Below, in pieces: positions 7,322 through 10,212 of a DNA stretch of 10,212 bases. The translations under genes were made by a program, and so were the position numbers. Under the pieces are notes generated by a model. That model did not search any database and was not told where the DNA came from. It saw only the letters and a list, made by a program, of their open reading frames with translations. The stretch's first letter is position 1, and every line of letters starts with the position of its first letter. Source of the stretch: CAYSBE01 sp964429245 (GTDB lineage Bacteria; Bacteroidota; Bacteroidia; UKL13-3); the NCBI GenBank assembly GCA_964429245.1, contig CAYSBE010000096.1:1-10212 (forward strand), in the 5' to 3' direction.

Positions 7322-8338
7322 TCATCTTCTAGTTGTTACATTTGATTTTAAGGCTTCTTCTTTCAGCATATAAATCCTATTGGCTTTAATTGCCTTCCCA
7401 CTATTGATTTGTTCAACTGTTTTATCAATAGCCACATTCAATTCGTGACCCAAAAGCAAAATATAGGTATTGATATAAATGAGCAGCATGACAACAATGA
7501 GTGCCCCAATGGAGCCATATACTTTATTGTACGTATTAAACTGATTGACATAGGCTGAAAAAATGATGGTCGTAATGACAATTACAGCGGAAGCAAAAAT
7601 GGACCCCGGAGAAAAGAAACGCCATTCGTTTGTTGCACTTGGTGCCAGAAAATAAATAGCCGATACGATAAACAACACAATAAAAACCACAATCAGGTAG
7701 TTGAACAGCATTAGCAAACCCGGTGTGATGGCTGACGGAAAATATTTGAATTCATTCAGCACCTTGATGGCATAACTTCCCAAGGTTAAAAACAACACCG
7801 AAAGGAAAAGTGAAATTGAAACAATCACTGATAAAATCAGGGCTACAATGCGGGTTTTCCAAAACGACCGCCTTTTGCGTTTCGCAGGATCATAGCGATC
7901 AAGCATTTTCATGAGTTTTACAAAACCGTTGGTAGAAAAGTACATGGCCGTAAAAAAACCTAATGAAAGCAAGCCACCTCGTTGGTTTTCTAAAATATCA
8001 ATCAAGGTTAATTTGATTGCATTGAAAGTATTCTTTGGAATGACCGTAGCCAAAAATGCAATGATTTCGTTGGCATTATTACCAAATGGCAAATAAGCAA
8101 TAAGGGTAAAAATAAATATTACCGAAGGAAACAAGGCCAACATAAATGTGTAAGAAAGTGCCGATGTTCTAATCCCAATATCACGCGTATCAACCCAACG
8201 CAAAAAGAATTCGGTAACGGCATACCAACTCACTTCCTTATTTCCCGGAAATGGCTTGCTGTCAAGAAAAGCAATAATCTTCTTGCTCAATAAACTTCTT
8301 AATATGTAGTTTTTAATTTTACGCAAAATGTGGCGCAA
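7322..8338 (-). CDS. YihY/BrkB-family inner membrane protein
   Basis: An integral membrane protein of the YihY/virulence factor BrkB family (UPF0761), whose biochemical function is unsettled. There are 338 residues from the chosen start and about six hydrophobic segments: 60-83, 122-140, 163-187, 206-231, 246-263 and 275-298. Family hallmarks are the N-terminal RTSALSYTFMLALFP (57-71) and the last-helix region YNKVYGSIGALIVVMLLIYI (270-289) followed by LLGHELN. A basic KRKRR loop at 153-157 lies between helices. No ATG occurs before residue 65, so initiation must be at a non-ATG codon: TTG at 8338 or TTG at 8326. Either start overlaps the end of the thioesterase gene, by 20 or 8 bases, suggesting translational coupling. 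Confidence 0.87.
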   Translation of the reverse strand: MRHILRKIKNYILRSLLSKKIIAFLDSKPFPGNKEVSWYAVTEFFLRWVDTRDIGIRTSALSYTFMLALFPSVIFIFTLIAYLPFGNNANEIIAFLATVIPKNTFNAIKLTLIDILENQRGGLLSLGFFTAMYFSTNGFVKLMKMLDRYDPAKRKRRSFWKTRIVALILSVIVSISLFLSVLFLTLGSYAIKVLNEFKYFPSAITPGLLMLFNYLIVVFIVLFIVSAIYFLAPSATNEWRFFSPGSIFASAVIVITTIIFSAYVNQFNTYNKVYGSIGALIVVMLLIYINTYILLLGHELNVAIDKTVEQINSGKAIKANRIYMLKEEALKSNVTTRR

Positions 8339-8726
8339 GGGCTTGGGTTAAAAACTCAGGACTGCGGGTTATTTTTTGGCTAGTCATGTCTACAAAAACC
8401 AAAATAGTTTTACCCGTTGCCAGTAGCAATCCGGCTTCATTATGAATTTCGTGTTCAAACACCATTTTCACAGTAGGCATGCTTTTGATAAAGGTTGATA
8501 TTTGGATGAGGTCGTCATATTTGGCAGGCTTATGGTAATCAATATCCATATGTGCTACCGGCATCATCACGCCATTATCTTCCATAAACCGATAGGTATA
8601 ACCAAGCGCTCTAAGCGCTTCTACCCTACCAATCTCAAAAAATTGGGCATAATTTCCATAATATACATAACCCATTTGGTCGGTTTCTGCATATCGGATG
8701 CGGACTTCGGTTTTTGATGTTAGCAT
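8319..8726 (-). CDS. YbgC-like acyl-CoA thioesterase (4HBT hotdog fold)
   Basis: A 135-residue single hotdog-domain protein, the usual length for YbgC/4-hydroxybenzoyl-CoA thioesterase-type enzymes, which hydrolyse acyl-CoA thioesters in the cytoplasm as oligomers. The family signature is RYAETDQMGYVYYGNYAQFF (11-30), with the likely catalytic Asp16 and the FExGR-like motif FEIGR (30-34). VAHMDIDYHKPAKYDD and the late strand LLATGKTILVFVD also fit. The ATG at 8726 lies four bases after the lhgO stop codon, and the 3' end overlaps the yihY-like gene, so the three probably form one operon. Substrate chain length cannot be read from the sequence. In Proteobacteria ybgC sits beside tol-pal; that context is absent here. 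Confidence 0.9.
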   Translation of the reverse strand: MLTSKTEVRIRYAETDQMGYVYYGNYAQFFEIGRVEALRALGYTYRFMEDNGVMMPVAHMDIDYHKPAKYDDLIQISTFIKSMPTVKMVFEHEIHNEAGLLLATGKTILVFVDMTSQKITRSPEFLTQALAPHFA

Positions 8727-8730
8727 AAGG

Positions 8731-9933
8731 CTAATGGGTTTGTTGTTTTACCGCCAGATCTGCTATAGACGCTCCAATAGATAATGAAGAAGTGGCTGCC
8801 GGTGAAGGTGCGTTTAAAATATGGATGGCATTTTTACGTTCAATAATTTTAAAGTCGTCCAGCAATCCACCTGTGCGGTCGCATGCTTGTGCACGCACAC
8901 CTGCTTCTGCCGGCACAAGGTCATCTTCCTGCACTTCGGGTATCAATCGTTGGAGGGCTTTTGTAAATGCTGCTTTACTAAACGAACGGTAAAATTCACC
9001 CATACCGGTTTTAAAATATTTGGTGGCCACTTTTTGAAATCCCGGCCAAGTAAGCGACTCAAATAATTCGGCAACATCCACATCAGATTTTTGATATCCT
9101 TCGCGCTGAAACGCCAACACAGCATTTGGGCCAGCTTCCACATCACCATGAATCATGCGGGTGAAATGCACCCCAAGAAATGGAAAATTAGGATCAGGCA
9201 CAGGATAAATTAAATCTTTTACCAAATGTTTTTTCTCTGGTTTAAGCATGAAATATTCTCCTCTAAATGGTATAATTCTGGTGTCGGTCTGCTCACCTGC
9301 CATCTCTGCAATCTTATCACAATACAATCCGGCACAATTCACCATCATACCTGTTTCCCAAGTATTGGTTTCAGTTTGTATATAAGTGGAGTCTCCGCTA
9401 GTCGATATGCTAATAACTTTTTGTCCAAGATGAACCTCCCCTCCCATCGATATAACAAGTTCAGCTAATTTTTCACATACTTCGGTATAATCAATGATAC
9501 CTGTATAGGGTACCCTGATAGCTTTTACTCCATTTAAATGCGGCTCAAACTCTGCAATTCGCTCTTTCTCTACCATGAAAATTTCAGTTAGGCCGTTTTC
9601 ATGTCCACGTTTATAAAGCTTATCCAGTTCGGGCAGTTCTTTTTCATCAACTGCAACGATAAGCTTCCCGCATAATTCGTATTTCACTTGATATGTATTG
9701 CAAAATTCGATAAGCATGTTATAGCCATTAATGCAGTTTTGCGCTTTGAGACTACCTGGCTTATAATAAATACCTGAATGAATAACCCCGCTATTATGCC
9801 CGGTTTGATGAGAAGCCACAGCATCTTCTTTTTCAAGAACGGCTACTTTAAGTGTGGGTTGTTTTTTTAATATGTGAAAAGCTGATGATAATCCTACAAT
9901 ACCACCACCAATCACAACAATATCATACTTCAT
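8731..9933 (-). CDS. lhgO: L-2-hydroxyglutarate oxidase
   Basis: A 400-residue FAD-dependent oxidoreductase of the DAO superfamily. It oxidises L-2-hydroxyglutarate, a side product of central metabolism, to 2-oxoglutarate, passing electrons to the quinone pool or oxygen. The FAD Rossmann motif is VVIGGGIVGLSSAF (6-19), with Glu34 likely contacting the ADP ribose. The LhgO-specific segment SHQTGHNSGVIHSGIYYKPG (41-60) follows, then the C-terminal AEAGVRAQACDRTGGLLDDF and APSPAATSSLSIG. The ATG at 9933 is chosen because it places the FAD motif at the N-terminus; the longer frame from 9960 uses TTG and adds nine unlikely residues. First gene of a likely operon with the thioesterase and yihY-like genes. 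I saw no clear TTG-N17-TAnnTTTG promoter in the 150 bases upstream. Confidence 0.93.
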   Translation of the reverse strand: MKYDIVVIGGGIVGLSSAFHILKKQPTLKVAVLEKEDAVASHQTGHNSGVIHSGIYYKPGSLKAQNCINGYNMLIEFCNTYQVKYELCGKLIVAVDEKELPELDKLYKRGHENGLTEIFMVEKERIAEFEPHLNGVKAIRVPYTGIIDYTEVCEKLAELVISMGGEVHLGQKVISISTSGDSTYIQTETNTWETGMMVNCAGLYCDKIAEMAGEQTDTRIIPFRGEYFMLKPEKKHLVKDLIYPVPDPNFPFLGVHFTRMIHGDVEAGPNAVLAFQREGYQKSDVDVAELFESLTWPGFQKVATKYFKTGMGEFYRSFSKAAFTKALQRLIPEVQEDDLVPAEAGVRAQACDRTGGLLDDFKIIERKNAIHILNAPSPAATSSLSIGASIADLAVKQQTH

Positions 9934-10023
9934 ATAATTTGTTTTCTGATGTGGCTGCAAGATAAGTTGCTTGTTCTTTAGTTCACAACCAATTATTGCA
10001 CAAAGAGGTAAATCTTTGAATAC

Positions 10024-10035
10024 AATGTATACATT
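10024..10035. repeat. 12-base perfect palindrome upstream of lhgO
   Basis: AATGTATACATT is its own reverse complement. It lies in the 150-base gap between lhgO and the partial gene at the right edge, 91 bases upstream of the lhgO ATG. It could be a binding site for a dimeric regulator or a chance AT-rich palindrome. There is no T-tract, so it is not a terminator. Confidence 0.3.
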
Positions 10036-10083
10036 AAACTAAATATAAACGGATATACTATTTCGCTGTAATTGAAAACAACC

Positions 10084-10212
10084 TTACTTCACCAATAGCT
10101 TTTGCACCTTAGAATCTCCCAACTTATTTTCAATAAGTATGAAATACATACCTGGTTCAAGCATATGCAGCGGAATGGTTTCGTTATCTGATAACAAAAC
10201 AGATTGCATAAT
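10084..10212 (-). CDS. C-terminal end of a T9SS sorting-domain protein (partial)
   Basis: The last 42 codons of a gene that enters from the right edge. The readable tail includes LHMLEPGMYFILIEN and ends QKLLVK before a TAA stop. The LxPGMYFxxI pattern followed by a short basic end is the classic C-terminal part of the type A sorting domain (TIGR04183-like) that sends proteins through the type IX secretion system. The functional part of the protein is outside the window, so nothing can be said of its role. Same strand as lhgO, with 150 bases between. Confidence 0.75.
   Translation of the reverse strand: MMQSVLLSDNETIPLHMLEPGMYFILIENKLGDSKVQKLLVK

Noticed and set aside
8502..9468. Several open frames of 60-80 codons on the plus strand opposite lhgO and the thioesterase gene
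   Set aside because: They lie wholly antisense to well-supported genes and show no recognisable protein features.
9934..9960. Longer lhgO start at a TTG codon
   Set aside because: It adds nine residues ahead of the FAD-binding strand; the ATG at 9933 gives the normal N-terminus.

Overview
The window looks like a chromosomal segment from a member of the Bacteroidota, probably the Chitinophagales/Sphingobacteriales side, though the species cannot be named. The signs are: two proteins ending in type IX secretion (T9SS) sorting domains; a short Bacteroidota-type arginine decarboxylase; promoters of the TTG-N17-TAnnTTTG form instead of sigma70 boxes; no convincing Shine-Dalgarno sequences; and an AT-rich, densely coded layout. 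No tRNA, rRNA, CRISPR array, insertion sequence or phage gene was seen.

Left part (22-3493), arginine metabolism. An arginase-family gene on the minus strand and a CtlX-type guanidino-group hydrolase gene on the plus strand diverge from a 150-base region. That region carries one Bacteroidota promoter for each direction. A biosynthetic-type arginine decarboxylase (speA) follows ctlX. Together they would send arginine or citrulline to ornithine (arginase, CtlX) or to agmatine and polyamines (SpeA).

Middle (3510-4980). A secreted or periplasmic TPR-repeat protein is read from its own promoter, which overlaps the speA stop codon. A rho-independent hairpin closes the unit.

Right part (5067-9933), all minus strand. 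The transcription order is lhgO (L-2-hydroxyglutarate oxidase), a 4HBT/YbgC-like acyl-CoA thioesterase (4-base gap), a YihY/BrkB-family membrane protein (20-base overlap, non-ATG start) and a large secreted beta-propeller protein with a T9SS tail (29-base gap). The first three look like one operon; the fourth may be part of it or have a weak promoter of its own. The right edge (10084-10212) holds the C-terminal tail of another T9SS cargo protein whose body lies outside the window.

The window reads mostly as ordinary Bacteroidota housekeeping and accessory content. I do not see a clearly new multi-gene system. The points most worth a second look are altered substrate or cofactor residues in the arginase and SpeA homologues, the repeated promoter geometry, and several start sites that differ from the longest open frames.
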